The translations under genes were made by a program, and so were the position numbers. Of a stretch of DNA of 64,000 nucleotides, positions 1-11,536 are shown piece after piece. The notes beneath the pieces were generated by a model, which was given only the letters and a program-made list of their open reading frames with translations, did not search any database and was not told the origin of the DNA. Each line of letters opens with the position of its first letter. Within the stretch, counting starts at the first letter, position 1. Source of the stretch: Candidatus Phyllobacterium onerii. Its GTDB lineage: Bacteria > Pseudomonadota > Alphaproteobacteria > Rhizobiales > Rhizobiaceae. The stretch lies in the NCBI RefSeq assembly GCF_028331445.1, contig NZ_JAQMHX010000014.1, positions 1-64,000 on the forward strand, given 5' to 3'.

Positions 1-130
1 CCCCCCTGTGGGGTTGTTATTTTTTCCCCGGGGGGGGGCCCCCCCCCCCCCGCTTTACCTCTTCGGGGGGGTGGGGGTGTTTGGGTTGTTGGGGGTGTGG
101 GGGGGGGGGGGGCCCCCCCCCCCCGCCACC
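1..130. other. Low-complexity G/C homopolymer sequence, likely contig-end artefact
   Basis: This stretch consists almost entirely of long runs of G and C (runs of 9 to 15) with a few T-rich islands, and nothing resembling codon structure. Normal-looking sequence starts at about 131. It looks like unreliable base calling or mis-assembly at a contig edge rather than biology. Confidence 0.75.
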
Positions 131-139
131 AAATGAGCG

Positions 140-440
140 TCAGGGTGCATCCTTGATAGCCTTCAGTTGCGCCATCTTCTGCGAAAGGACCCACAGCGCC
201 TTGTTGAGCTTGATATCCTGATCGATGCCATTGACGGCGCGCGTCGATACGCGGCGCACCCGTCTGCCCTGCTCGTCCAGGAGCATGCCGCGCAGACCGC
301 CACGAATGACGTTTTCCTGTGTGACATTGAAGGTGGTCCACAGATCGTTGGCCTTGTCGTCGTAGCGGCGCGGGATCAAAAGCTGCTGCGGCTTGATCGG
401 GGTTTCCGTGTCGTCCTCGGCATCGCCAAAGCGGCAGCCT
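140..440 (-). pseudogene. C-terminal fragment of a DUF932 (plasmid/phage-type) protein
   Basis: Read on the minus strand, about 100 codons run from roughly 440 to a TGA at 140-142. They give the DUF932 C-terminal signature: a PIKPQQLLIPRRYDD segment, then DLWTTFNVTQENVIRGGLRG, then a basic RRVSTRAVNGID stretch and LNKALWVL. DUF932 proteins are usually 270-400 residues and are typical of plasmids, integrative elements and phages. Their function is unknown. Here the first two thirds are missing, because the homology stops where a TetR gene on the other strand begins. The only in-frame ATG left (377-379) lies inside the conserved domain, so this is a remnant. Confidence 0.7.
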
Positions 441-922
441 CGGGCCTGGCGGGGATCATGTCCGAGGCCGGGTTAACAAACGGGGCCTTCTATCCTCACT
501 TTGAATCGAAGGAAGCGCTCGTAAGGGAGGCGATTGTAAGTGCACTGACGGATCAGCGTGCAAGTCTGGAGCGAGCCGGTGCGGCGGAGTTGGGGATTGA
601 AGACGTTATTCGCGATTACCTGAACGTCGCTCACTTGCATGGAACCGAGGATGGGTGTCCTTCAGCGGCCCTTTTACCTGAAATCGGACGGCAACCGGCT
701 TCGACCCGTAACGCATATGAGGTTGGACTGAGCAATTACGTCGAGACACTCGCTTCTTATCTTCCACCTTCGTCATCATCGTCATCGCGTGAACGCGCCA
801 TGGCAATTTTCGGTCTGATGGTAGGTACCCTGCAAATTGCACGAGCGGTTTCTGACGAGATTGTGGCAGCGCAAATTTTGGAAGGGGGCGTGCAAGCAGC
901 GCTGTTGCTCGCGAAGACATAG
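437..922 (+). pseudogene. TetR-family regulator lacking the start of its DNA-binding domain
   Basis: From about 437 the plus strand encodes a TetR-type protein starting in the middle of the helix-turn-helix (GIMSEAGLTNGAFYPHFESKEAL). It continues into a full ligand-binding C-terminal domain and ends with TAG at 920-922. The first 25-30 residues, including helix 1, are absent. The reading frame upstream is open only because it runs antisense through the DUF932 remnant. An ATG at 458-460 could start a truncated product, but that product would not bind DNA normally. The intact C-terminal part suggests a recent break. The ligand and target are unknown. Confidence 0.72.
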
Positions 923-1111
923 CCGGGGACGCTGCCATGCCGAAACTTGACCGCCTTGAGAGGAACCGAACCGCAGACCCCTCAATGCAGTTTTCTGAAG
1001 CGCGGTTCCCAACGAGACATTATGCGATTTTCAAAGTTGAAATGGTGAGTTCAAGGATGAAGTGCGACTTGCGATAGATAACAATGGCTTATCACATGCA
1101 AGGACTTGCCC

Positions 1112-1300
1112 ATGGAACGCACCTACTCCCAGATTGATATGGATGAATGCCGCAAGATCGCGCGGTGGCGAACGGCTGGTATCAGTGGTGATGTCATTGC
1201 CGACAAGCTCGGACGGCATCGCTCGACGATTTTCCGCGAGCTGCGACGCAATGCTTTCACGAGCTTCGCGTCGCCACCACCCTCGCCGAGTCGGCGGTGA
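1112..1300 (+). pseudogene. IS30-family transposase, N-terminal fragment
   Basis: ATG at 1112 follows an AGGA about 8 bases upstream. It opens a frame whose first 48 residues match the N-terminal helix-turn-helix of IS30 transposases (RTYSQIDMDECRKIARWR, then DKLGRHRSTIFRELRR). At about 1255 the similarity stops and the frame runs into unrelated sequence, ending at 1300. The DDE catalytic domain is missing, so this is a dead remnant. A different transposase scrap begins immediately afterwards in another frame. Confidence 0.75.
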
Positions 1301-1458
1301 ATTCACTTGTCGCCAAGCGGATGGTCAAGAAGCAGCAGATGCGCTGGTCTCTCCATGGCGCTCACATGCTCATGCAGGTTCGGACGGCTGAACTGAACGG
1401 CTGTCCGCAGACGGCCCCATCTTGGTCATTTATAGCGTTAGTTCAGTTGCCGCAATGA
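1261..1458 (+). pseudogene. C-terminal scrap of a second transposase (possibly ISKra4-like)
   Basis: A frame starting at 1261 reads ELRVATTLAESAVNSLVAKR, then MVKKQQMRWSLHGAHMLMQVRT, and ends at TGA 1456-1458. The ESAVN...KRM.KKQQM.W...GAH.L.Q.RT pattern is the closing segment of a multi-domain transposase family I believe is ISKra4-like. Only about 45 residues are recognisable and there is no start codon. It abuts the IS30 fragment, so two insertions have been cut and joined here. The remaining sequence to 1555 shows nothing recognisable. Confidence 0.5.
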
Positions 1459-1555
1459 CAGGTAGATGATGCATATCCATGGCTCATCGGAAATCTCACT
1501 TCAAATGTCTGCCTTGAAATGAGCGGAACCATCGCCCCGAATAATCCCAATCAGG

Positions 1556-3521
<1,966 letters not shown>

Positions 3522-3545
3522 CTTCTCTCCTGATTTGGCGGGCGA

Positions 3546-5335
<1,790 letters not shown>

Positions 5336-5338
5336 GCC

Positions 5339-6433
5339 CTAAGCCTTTCTCGACTGGTTGTAACGGTGGTCGACATACTCGGCGAGAGCGAGCACGATCA
5401 GCACGATGGAGACCAGCACCAGTGTGAAATGATTGGGCACACCAAGCCGCCGTGCCGCGCTTTCGCCGCCGATCGACAACACCGAAAGCAGGAACACGAA
5501 ACCTATCGCGGCAAAACCGTTCATGCGGGCGAGGAACACGGCCGGAATGACGGCCAGCCCGTAAGCGGGATTCCAGTCGGCGCGGACATTTCCCTGCACG
5601 CCGATGATGTCGACGGCACCGGCAAGGCCCGCGAGCCCGGCGGAAATGGCGAAGACGGCAATAGTCAGACCAGGTACGCCGAGCCCCGCATGAATCGCCG
5701 CTCGCGGATTGGCGCCGACGATCCGCAATTTCAGCCCGAAGGCCGTGCGCGTCATCACCAGATGCACTATGATGATTGCTGCCAGGCCGAGCAGCAGGCC
5801 GCTGGTGATGGTCGTATCGAACAGGCGCGGCAGCCGGTCTTCCACCGGTAGCGTGCGCGTCTGGGGAACGGTCGTGCCGGGATCGCGAAACACAAGCTTG
5901 ACCAGAACATTGGCGAGCGAGGTGCCCAGGAACGTCATCATCAGCGTGGTGATGATCTCGTTGACGCCCTGATAGGCCCGCAGCAGCGCCGGCACCAGCG
6001 ACCAGATCATCGCTACCACCGCGGCGATCAGGAACGACCCGATGAGAGCCAGCCAGGCCGGCATCAACTGGACGAACACCGGGGCGCTGGCGGCTGCCGT
6101 GACGGCACCAAGCAGGAACTGGCCGTCGCCGCCCAGATTCCAAGTCCCGGCGCGAAAGGCCACGATCAGGCCGGCGGCAAGAAACAGCAGCGGCGCCATG
6201 CGCGTCAGCGTCTGCTGGATGCCAAGCGGCGAGAACAGGCCTTTTTCCAACACATAGCCATAATAGGCGAGCGGGTCGACGCCGACGGCAAGCAGGATGC
6301 AACCGGCGATGACCAGTGCGGCGAGGATCGGGCCGAGCGTCATCAGCAGCCTGTGGAGGATGTCACGGCGCGCGGCCCCCGCGCTTGTGGGATCGAGTGC
6401 GGTAGCATTGACCGTGGGGGTGTCGATGCTCAT
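5339..6433 (-). CDS. BMP-type ABC transporter permease (first subunit), B6 cluster
   Basis: A 364-residue integral membrane permease (BPD_transp_2; YufP-like) with about ten hydrophobic segments, the FRAGTWNLGGDGQFLLGAV motif typical of this subgroup, and a GxxxR-type cytoplasmic loop that should contact the ATPase. The start at 6433 overlaps the ATPase stop by four bases (ATGA), implying translational coupling. A longer in-frame opening exists upstream but overlaps the ATPase deeply and is not needed. It acts with the next permease as a heterodimeric channel. Confidence 0.88.
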   Translation of the reverse strand: MSIDTPTVNATALDPTSAGAARRDILHRLLMTLGPILAALVIAGCILLAVGVDPLAYYGYVLEKGLFSPLGIQQTLTRMAPLLFLAAGLIVAFRAGTWNLGGDGQFLLGAVTAAASAPVFVQLMPAWLALIGSFLIAAVVAMIWSLVPALLRAYQGVNEIITTLMMTFLGTSLANVLVKLVFRDPGTTVPQTRTLPVEDRLPRLFDTTITSGLLLGLAAIIIVHLVMTRTAFGLKLRIVGANPRAAIHAGLGVPGLTIAVFAISAGLAGLAGAVDIIGVQGNVRADWNPAYGLAVIPAVFLARMNGFAAIGFVFLLSVLSIGGESAARRLGVPNHFTLVLVSIVLIVLALAEYVDHRYNQSRKA

Positions 6434-8001
6434 GCGGCTAGTCCGATCATCAGGCGACCGACCTTGGTGCGGACGTCGTCTACGTTCTCGACGGTGCCGA
6501 CCAGCGCTCCGTTGGCGATGACGGCTATACGGTCGCACATGCTGAGCAGTTCCTCGAGGTCGGTGGAGATCAGCAATATGGCGAGACCGCGCGCTGCGGT
6601 GTCGCGGATGCGCTGGCGCGACGCCAGCGTATTGGCGAGATCGAGCCCATAGGTCGGTTTGTTGAAGATGACGACCTTGGCGCCTTCGGCCAGTTCGCGC
6701 GCCAGCAGAACTTTCTGGATATTGCCGCCCGAAAGCCGCCCGACCGGCGTCTTCAGGCTTGGCGTGCGCACATCGTATTCGCGCACGAGCTGGGCCGCGC
6801 GCTTGTCGATCTCGGCGCGCTGTTCGAAGCCGTTGCGCCAGAACGGAGCGGCGCCCACCTGCTTGAGAAAGAAGTTTATCGAAACCGGGAAAGTTGCGAC
6901 AGTGCCTTCGCCCAGCCGGTCGTCGGTCAGATAGCGAAGACCGCGCTGGCGGCGTTCGCCAACGCTCAGCATCTCGATCGCGGTTCCCTCCAGCCGCACC
7001 GAACCACCGGTCGCCACGCGTTGCCCTGCCAAGGCCTCCGCCAATTGTTTCTGGCCGTTGCCATCGATGCCAGCGATGCCAAGGATCTCACCTGGACGAA
7101 TGTCAAAGGAGATCGACGATAGGCCCGGTGCGTTGTCCGTAGGTGCGACCGCGAGATCCGCGACCTGAAGCAGCGGAGCGGCTTCGACGCAGATTGTGCG
7201 GATGGGGCACTCGACCGCTTCCGGATCGTCCTTCTGTTTGCCGAACATCAATTCCACGATCTCCGAGATGATCTCCTGTTCGCCCAGCGCGCGGAAGCGC
7301 TCGGAAGGAATCTCGCCGACCTTACGGCCGAGCTTCAGCACCGAGATGCGGTCGCCGAAGGCCGCCGCCTCCTTGAGCTTGTGCGTGATAAAGACGATCG
7401 CCAGTCCCTGCTCGACGAGGCGGCGCATCAGCGTGCCCAGTTCGTCGATGCCCTTCGGCGTCAGCATAGAGGTGGATTCGTCGAGGATCAGTAGCCGGCT
7501 GTTGCGCACCATGGCGCGCAGGATCTCCACCTGCTGCTGCTCGCCAAGGGAAAGCTCCGACACCTTGGCATGCAGCTTCACCGTGATGCCGAGGCTGCGG
7601 GTAATCTCGGCGACGCGCGCCTCAAGCTCCTCGGTCCTGGGGCGCTGCCACCAGGGCCCGCCAAGCAAAAGATTCTCGGCCACGGTCAGAGCCGGCACCA
7701 GCATCATGTGCTGGAAGACGGTTCCAATACCGAGCGCCAGCGCATGGCGCGGCGAGGTGATCTGTGTCAGTTTGCCGTCGACCAGTATGCGGCCCTCGTC
7801 CGGCTGCAGCACACCAGACAGCATGCCGATCAAGGTGGATTTTCCCGCGCCATTCTCGCCGAGCAGCACATGCACCTCACCGGGACGGATCGACAGGTCG
7901 ATGCTGTCATTGGCGACGATGCCGGGAAAGCGTTTGGTGACGCCTTCAAGCACGACGATGTCGCGTTTGTCGGCGTCCGGTAATGAAGAAAGACTGCCCA
8001 T
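6430..8001 (-). CDS. BMP-type ABC transporter ATP-binding protein (two nucleotide-binding domains)
   Basis: A 523-residue cytoplasmic ATPase with two tandem ABC domains, as in RbsA/YufO. The first Walker A is GENGAGKST at residues 48-56, with signature LSLGEQQQVEI and Walker B LLILDESTSML. The second domain has a degenerate Walker A (GIDGNGQKQ), signature RLSGGNIQKV and FNKPTYGLD. A degenerate second site is normal for this family. The gene follows the binding-protein gene by 80 bp and overlaps the first permease by four bases. It powers uptake by the B6-cluster BMP transporter. Confidence 0.9.
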   Translation of the reverse strand: MGSLSSLPDADKRDIVVLEGVTKRFPGIVANDSIDLSIRPGEVHVLLGENGAGKSTLIGMLSGVLQPDEGRILVDGKLTQITSPRHALALGIGTVFQHMMLVPALTVAENLLLGGPWWQRPRTEELEARVAEITRSLGITVKLHAKVSELSLGEQQQVEILRAMVRNSRLLILDESTSMLTPKGIDELGTLMRRLVEQGLAIVFITHKLKEAAAFGDRISVLKLGRKVGEIPSERFRALGEQEIISEIVELMFGKQKDDPEAVECPIRTICVEAAPLLQVADLAVAPTDNAPGLSSISFDIRPGEILGIAGIDGNGQKQLAEALAGQRVATGGSVRLEGTAIEMLSVGERRQRGLRYLTDDRLGEGTVATFPVSINFFLKQVGAAPFWRNGFEQRAEIDKRAAQLVREYDVRTPSLKTPVGRLSGGNIQKVLLARELAEGAKVVIFNKPTYGLDLANTLASRQRIRDTAARGLAILLISTDLEELLSMCDRIAVIANGALVGTVENVDDVRTKVGRLMIGLAA

Positions 8002-8081
8002 GAAAGCTCAGAACCTTTAAAAACATGAAATCGGCCCGGAGGGATGAACTGGTCACCCTTCCAGTAGCCGGTTGGATTGCC

Positions 8082-9110
8082 CTACTGGGCGACGCTGGTC
8101 ATCAGCGCCCTGACGTCCGCTGCATCATAGACCGGCTCGACCGGAATCTTGCCGGAAATGACTTCGTCGCGCAGCGCTTGGATCTCGGTCCAGACATTGT
8201 CCGGGATTGCAGCGGTCTTCAGAAGCTTGACCGAATCATCCTTGAGGCCGATCGAGTAGCTCTTGGTGCCGAACGTGTCGGCCTTCAGGTCGTCGATCAT
8301 CGCCGCGTAGACCGGCTCAATGTTCCAGACCACCGACGACAGCAGGAAGCCCTTGTCGATCGGCGTCTTGTCGCCGATGACGTCGATGAAATAGACCTTG
8401 CCGCCGTCAGCCGCCTTGGTCGTCTCGACCGCCTGCAGCATCCCGAAGCTCGAACCATTGCCCTGGCCGAAGATGATGTCGGCGCCCGACGCGATCACGC
8501 TTTCGGTGACGCGCTTGCCGCCGGCTGCGTCGCTGTAGGCGGCGGGTCCGATCACCGCATAGGTGATCTTGACCTCTGGGTTCTCCGCCTTCACGCCCTG
8601 CGCGAACGCCGCTGACTGCGAATTCCACGAGGGCGGTTCGCCCGACACGACGATGCCGACCGACTTCGAGCGCGACATCTTGGCGGCAAGACGGCCGGCG
8701 AGATAGGCGCCCTCGTGACCGCTCAGCGTGTAGTCGGCGACGAGACCCTTCTCCAGACCGCTCGGCGTATCGACGATCGCCACCGGAACCTTCAATTCCT
8801 TGGCGATTTCAGGCCCCGAAGTGTTGTAACCGCTGGCGTGGGCGATCAGCAAGCTAGCGCCATCAGACGCGAGCTCCCGCAGCGTCGGACGAACATCGCC
8901 ATAGCCAAGGCCCTGGGCCACGACCACTTCGACGCCGGCGGCCTTGCCCGCCGCCTTGGCGGCATCGATGCCCTGCTGATTCCAGCCGTAATCGGTGCCT
9001 TCTTCGGGCGTCAGGATGGCGATCGACTTGACTTCACCGGCAAGCGCGCTGCCCAGCAAGACGCCACTCAGTATAGCCGCACTCACACTACTCTTCAGAA
9101 TCTTTAACAT
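8082..9110 (-). CDS. BMP/Med-family substrate-binding lipoprotein-like protein, candidate B6 vitamer binder
   Basis: A 342-residue periplasmic binding protein of the BMP (PnrA/BmpA) family. A Sec signal peptide ends near ALA-GEV (residue 24). The mature protein begins with the family strand SIAILTPEEGTDYGWNQQG and has a HASGYNTSGPE segment and FGQGNGSSFG. Characterised relatives bind purine nucleosides, which, like pyridoxine, are hydroxylated N-heterocycles. The start at 9110 was chosen for AGGG 5 bases upstream; an upstream in-frame extension lacks a site and precedes the signal peptide. It heads the operon that ends in transaminase and pyridoxal dehydrogenase. The substrate is inferred only from context. 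Confidence 0.88.
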   Translation of the reverse strand: MLKILKSSVSAAILSGVLLGSALAGEVKSIAILTPEEGTDYGWNQQGIDAAKAAGKAAGVEVVVAQGLGYGDVRPTLRELASDGASLLIAHASGYNTSGPEIAKELKVPVAIVDTPSGLEKGLVADYTLSGHEGAYLAGRLAAKMSRSKSVGIVVSGEPPSWNSQSAAFAQGVKAENPEVKITYAVIGPAAYSDAAGGKRVTESVIASGADIIFGQGNGSSFGMLQAVETTKAADGGKVYFIDVIGDKTPIDKGFLLSSVVWNIEPVYAAMIDDLKADTFGTKSYSIGLKDDSVKLLKTAAIPDNVWTEIQALRDEVISGKIPVEPVYDAADVRALMTSVAQ

Positions 9111-9209
9111 ATTACCCTCTCTGTTTGATTTACCAATCAATATTATGTTGTTATTGCGCATATGCGAGGTAGACTGCATGAGTAAATTTACCCATGGAGC
9201 TCAGGCAAA
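9111..9209. promoter_or_regulatory. Divergent intergenic region with two short inverted repeats
   Basis: The 99 bp between the BMP binding-protein gene (minus) and the small secreted protein (plus) is AT-rich compared with its neighbours. It contains the inverted repeat TTGATT-TACC-AATCAA (9125-9140) and the palindrome CGCATATGCG (9157-9166). It must hold the promoter of the seven-gene transporter/enzyme operon. The GntR-like TGTC-N-GACA palindrome seen elsewhere in the cluster is not present here. Confidence 0.5.
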
Positions 9210-9635
9210 GTGAAGATTCGTTATGTTCTCCCTGTGGCGCTGGCGTTCACATCCTTCGCCAACGCGGTTGAGTTGCACCATATCATCGTCCGAAAGGGCA
9301 CCGACGGGCTCGACATGGTGCCGTTGACGATTTCGAACGTGGGCAATGAAGGACTGTCCTGCAATGCCGACTTCGCCCACTGGTATTCCGCCGGGATCGC
9401 GACGGTCGAACCGGGCGAGAGCGCGCGCCTCGAACTCTGGTTCGACCCCAAGACCGGCACGTTCACGATCCTCAACGACAAGCGCGAGAACCTGCCCGTC
9501 GAGCGGCTGCGGTGCGGCCTGTCGGGTCGCGCATATGCCACACGCGTGCAGATCACGCTCGACCGCGCCGACGCCGCGAAAGGCGAACGCGCCGTGTCCT
9601 GTGTCACGAGGCAGGACAGCCTGGTCTGCCGGTAG
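9210..9635 (+). CDS. Small secreted protein of unknown function, four cysteines
   Basis: The 141-residue product starts with a clear Sec signal peptide (cleavage near ANA-VE, residue 19). The mature part has four cysteines (51, 102, 131, 140), enough for two disulfides, and no recognisable domain. It is the only plus-strand gene between the two minus-strand B6 operons, so it diverges from the BMP transporter and converges with the NMT1-type binding protein. The GTG start at 9210 has an AGG about 5 bases upstream; no ATG fits the signal peptide. I do not recognise the family. The position suggests co-inheritance with the cluster, not a proven role. Confidence 0.7.
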   Translation: MKIRYVLPVALAFTSFANAVELHHIIVRKGTDGLDMVPLTISNVGNEGLSCNADFAHWYSAGIATVEPGESARLELWFDPKTGTFTILNDKRENLPVERLRCGLSGRAYATRVQITLDRADAAKGERAVSCVTRQDSLVCR

Positions 9636-9672
9636 GCGCTCATCGACTTGCCCGTCCCAACACCGGTGCCTC

Positions 9673-10683
9673 TTACTTCTTTGCCAGGAACGTGTCGGTG
9701 AAGACATCGTCCGCCGAGAGAGCCGTCTTGAGCACGCCCTGATCGGTGAGCGTCTTCAGCGTTTCCTCCCACTGCGTCTTCGTCATCCAGCCGAGGCCGT
9801 GTTCCTTGGTGTCCGGGCCGGTGAAGGTCGACGCGATATCGGCGTTGATCTGCGCAAGCAGCACATCCTTCTTGTCGGCGTAACCGGGTGCAGCCTTGGC
9901 CGTGATCTCGGCGGCCTCTTCGGGGTGGGCCACGACATAATCGAATGCTTCCCTGTACGCCCTAACGAAGCGGGCGACGACGTCGGGCTTGTCCTTGATC
10001 ATGTTCTGAGAGGTGAACAGGCCCGAGCCATAAGCCTTCCAGCCATGGTCCGCGCCCATCATGACGCTGAGCGAACCGGAACCGCCTGCCTTGGCCTCCA
10101 GTTCGGGAACCTCGGCGTCGACATAGCCGACCACCGTCTGAACCCGGCCTAGAAGCAGATAGCTTTCATAGGGCGGCGAGACACTGTTGAGCGTCATGTC
10201 CTTCTCCGTCAGGCCATTGGCCGCCAGGAAGCCCTTGAAGAAGATGTAGGTTGAACCGGCTGGATGAATGCCGATGGTGAGGCCCTTCAGATCATCCGGC
10301 TTGGTGAGCTTCACCGTCTTCGCCAGCGAGATGATCGCCAGCGGCGAGTGCTGGTTGACTGCGGCCACCGCCACCACCGGGACATTCTGCGACCGCGCAA
10401 CGGCGAGCGTGGGAAGATCGCCGAAACCGAAATCCGCGTTCTCATTGCCCACCAGCCGCATGGCGTCTGGCGAGCCGGAACCCTTGCGGATCTCGGCCAA
10501 GTCGATGTCGTTCTTGGCGAAGAAGCCCTTCTCCTTGCCCACGAAGAACATGGCGTGGTTGCCGCGCACCACCCAGTCGAGCTGCACGCTGACCTTGTCC
10601 GCCGCCAGCGCTACGCCGGAGAAGCCAAGCGCGCCGGCAAACGCCGCAAGCGTGGCTGCCTTTATGAGTGAGCGTCTTAGCAT
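9673..10683 (-). CDS. NMT1/THI5-family ABC substrate-binding protein, B6 cluster
   Basis: A 336-residue periplasmic binding protein of the NMT1/THI5 (SsuA/TauA-like) family. The signal peptide ends near ALA-ADK. The mature start VSVQLDWVVRGNHAMFFVGKEKG is the conserved opening strand of thiamine-pyrimidine-type binding proteins, followed by GSGSPDAMRLVGNENADFG. Relatives include ThiY, which binds a pyrimidine thiamine-salvage intermediate similar in shape to pyridoxine. ATG 10683 has AGGAAGGA about 8 bases upstream. It is the last gene of the long operon, 37 bp after its permease, opposite to the usual order. It probably delivers a B6-derived pyridine; the exact ligand is unknown. Confidence 0.85.
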   Translation of the reverse strand: MLRRSLIKAATLAAFAGALGFSGVALAADKVSVQLDWVVRGNHAMFFVGKEKGFFAKNDIDLAEIRKGSGSPDAMRLVGNENADFGFGDLPTLAVARSQNVPVVAVAAVNQHSPLAIISLAKTVKLTKPDDLKGLTIGIHPAGSTYIFFKGFLAANGLTEKDMTLNSVSPPYESYLLLGRVQTVVGYVDAEVPELEAKAGGSGSLSVMMGADHGWKAYGSGLFTSQNMIKDKPDVVARFVRAYREAFDYVVAHPEEAAEITAKAAPGYADKKDVLLAQINADIASTFTGPDTKEHGLGWMTKTQWEETLKTLTDQGVLKTALSADDVFTDTFLAKK

Positions 10684-10710
10684 TGATCGATCCTTCCTGT
10701 CGTTGACTGT

Positions 10711-10725
10711 CCTAGGTAACCTAGG
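10711..10725. repeat. 15-bp perfect palindrome overlapping the permease stop
   Basis: CCTAGGTAACCTAGG is a perfect odd-centred palindrome (7-bp arms around a single A). It overlaps the TAG of the permease (10721-10723) and lies 28 bp before the start of the binding-protein gene. It could be an operator for an internal promoter or a small intercistronic hairpin. The CTAG content makes chance occurrence less likely, since CTAG is rare in such genomes. Confidence 0.45.
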
Positions 10726-11536
10726 CGTGGCTGAATTTCGGTGCCCATGGCACGATGATGCGTTCGAGAACTTCGGCTGCGTAGTAGAAGGCGATGCCCA
10801 GCACCGAAACGAGGAGTAGGGCCGCGAAGACGAGCGCGGTGTCGAGCTGGGTCGAAGCGAACTGGATGACGTAGCCGAGCCCATCGGAAGCGCCGGCGAA
10901 TTCGCCGACGATAGCGCCGATGACGCTGAGCGTCGCGGCGATTTTGGTTCCGGCCATCAGGTTCGGCAGCGAATGCGGAACGCGAATCCGGAACAGGATC
11001 TGCGTCGGGCTGGCGCCGACCGAATTCATCAGCGACAACAGCGAGCGATCGACCGACTGCATGCCCGCCAGCATCGATAATGTCACCGGGAAGAAGGCGA
11101 TGACCAGGATCAGGCCGATCTTGGGCGCAAGCCCGTAGCCGAACCAGAGGATGAAGATCGGCGCCAATGCCACCTTGGGCACGTTCTGGAACAGCACCAC
11201 CAGCGGATAGAGCGCTCGCCCCAGCCAGTCAAAGCGCACGATGACCAGCGCAATGGCAATGCCGACCACAATAGAGACAAGGAATCCGAACAGGATCTCG
11301 CCTGCCGTTACCAGTGTCGCCTGCATCAGCGTTCCCCATTGCGCGACCAGCGATTGCGCGATCTCGGACGGGGCGGGAATGATGAAGGCGGATATGGCGA
11401 AAATCCGCACCACGGCTTCCCAGACCACGATCGTCGCCAGCAGAAGGATAGCCGCTGGAAGCCAGCTGCCTGTCACCGCACCCCAGCTTGAGGCAAGCCG
11501 CGACTCGGAGAGATTGGTGACAGGTTGATCGCTCAC
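10721..11536 (-). CDS. ABC transporter permease (SsuC/TauC/ThiX type), B6 cluster
   Basis: A 271-residue inner-membrane permease of the BPD_transp_1 family with six hydrophobic segments and the coupling-loop region MNSVGASPTQILFRIRVPHSLP that docks on the ATPase. The GTG start at 11536 overlaps the ATPase stop by four bases (GTGA) and has GGGAGGT five bases upstream. A long upstream extension in the same frame is an artefact lying inside the ATPase gene. It works with the ATPase and the NMT1/THI5-type binding protein. Confidence 0.88.
   Translation of the reverse strand: MSDQPVTNLSESRLASSWGAVTGSWLPAAILLLATIVVWEAVVRIFAISAFIIPAPSEIAQSLVAQWGTLMQATLVTAGEILFGFLVSIVVGIAIALVIVRFDWLGRALYPLVVLFQNVPKVALAPIFILWFGYGLAPKIGLILVIAFFPVTLSMLAGMQSVDRSLLSLMNSVGASPTQILFRIRVPHSLPNLMAGTKIAATLSVIGAIVGEFAGASDGLGYVIQFASTQLDTALVFAALLLVSVLGIAFYYAAEVLERIIVPWAPKFSHA

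Noticed and set aside
6430-8001. Damaged ATPase because the second Walker A is degenerate
   Set aside because: A non-canonical second nucleotide site is normal in RbsA/YufO-type tandem ATPases.
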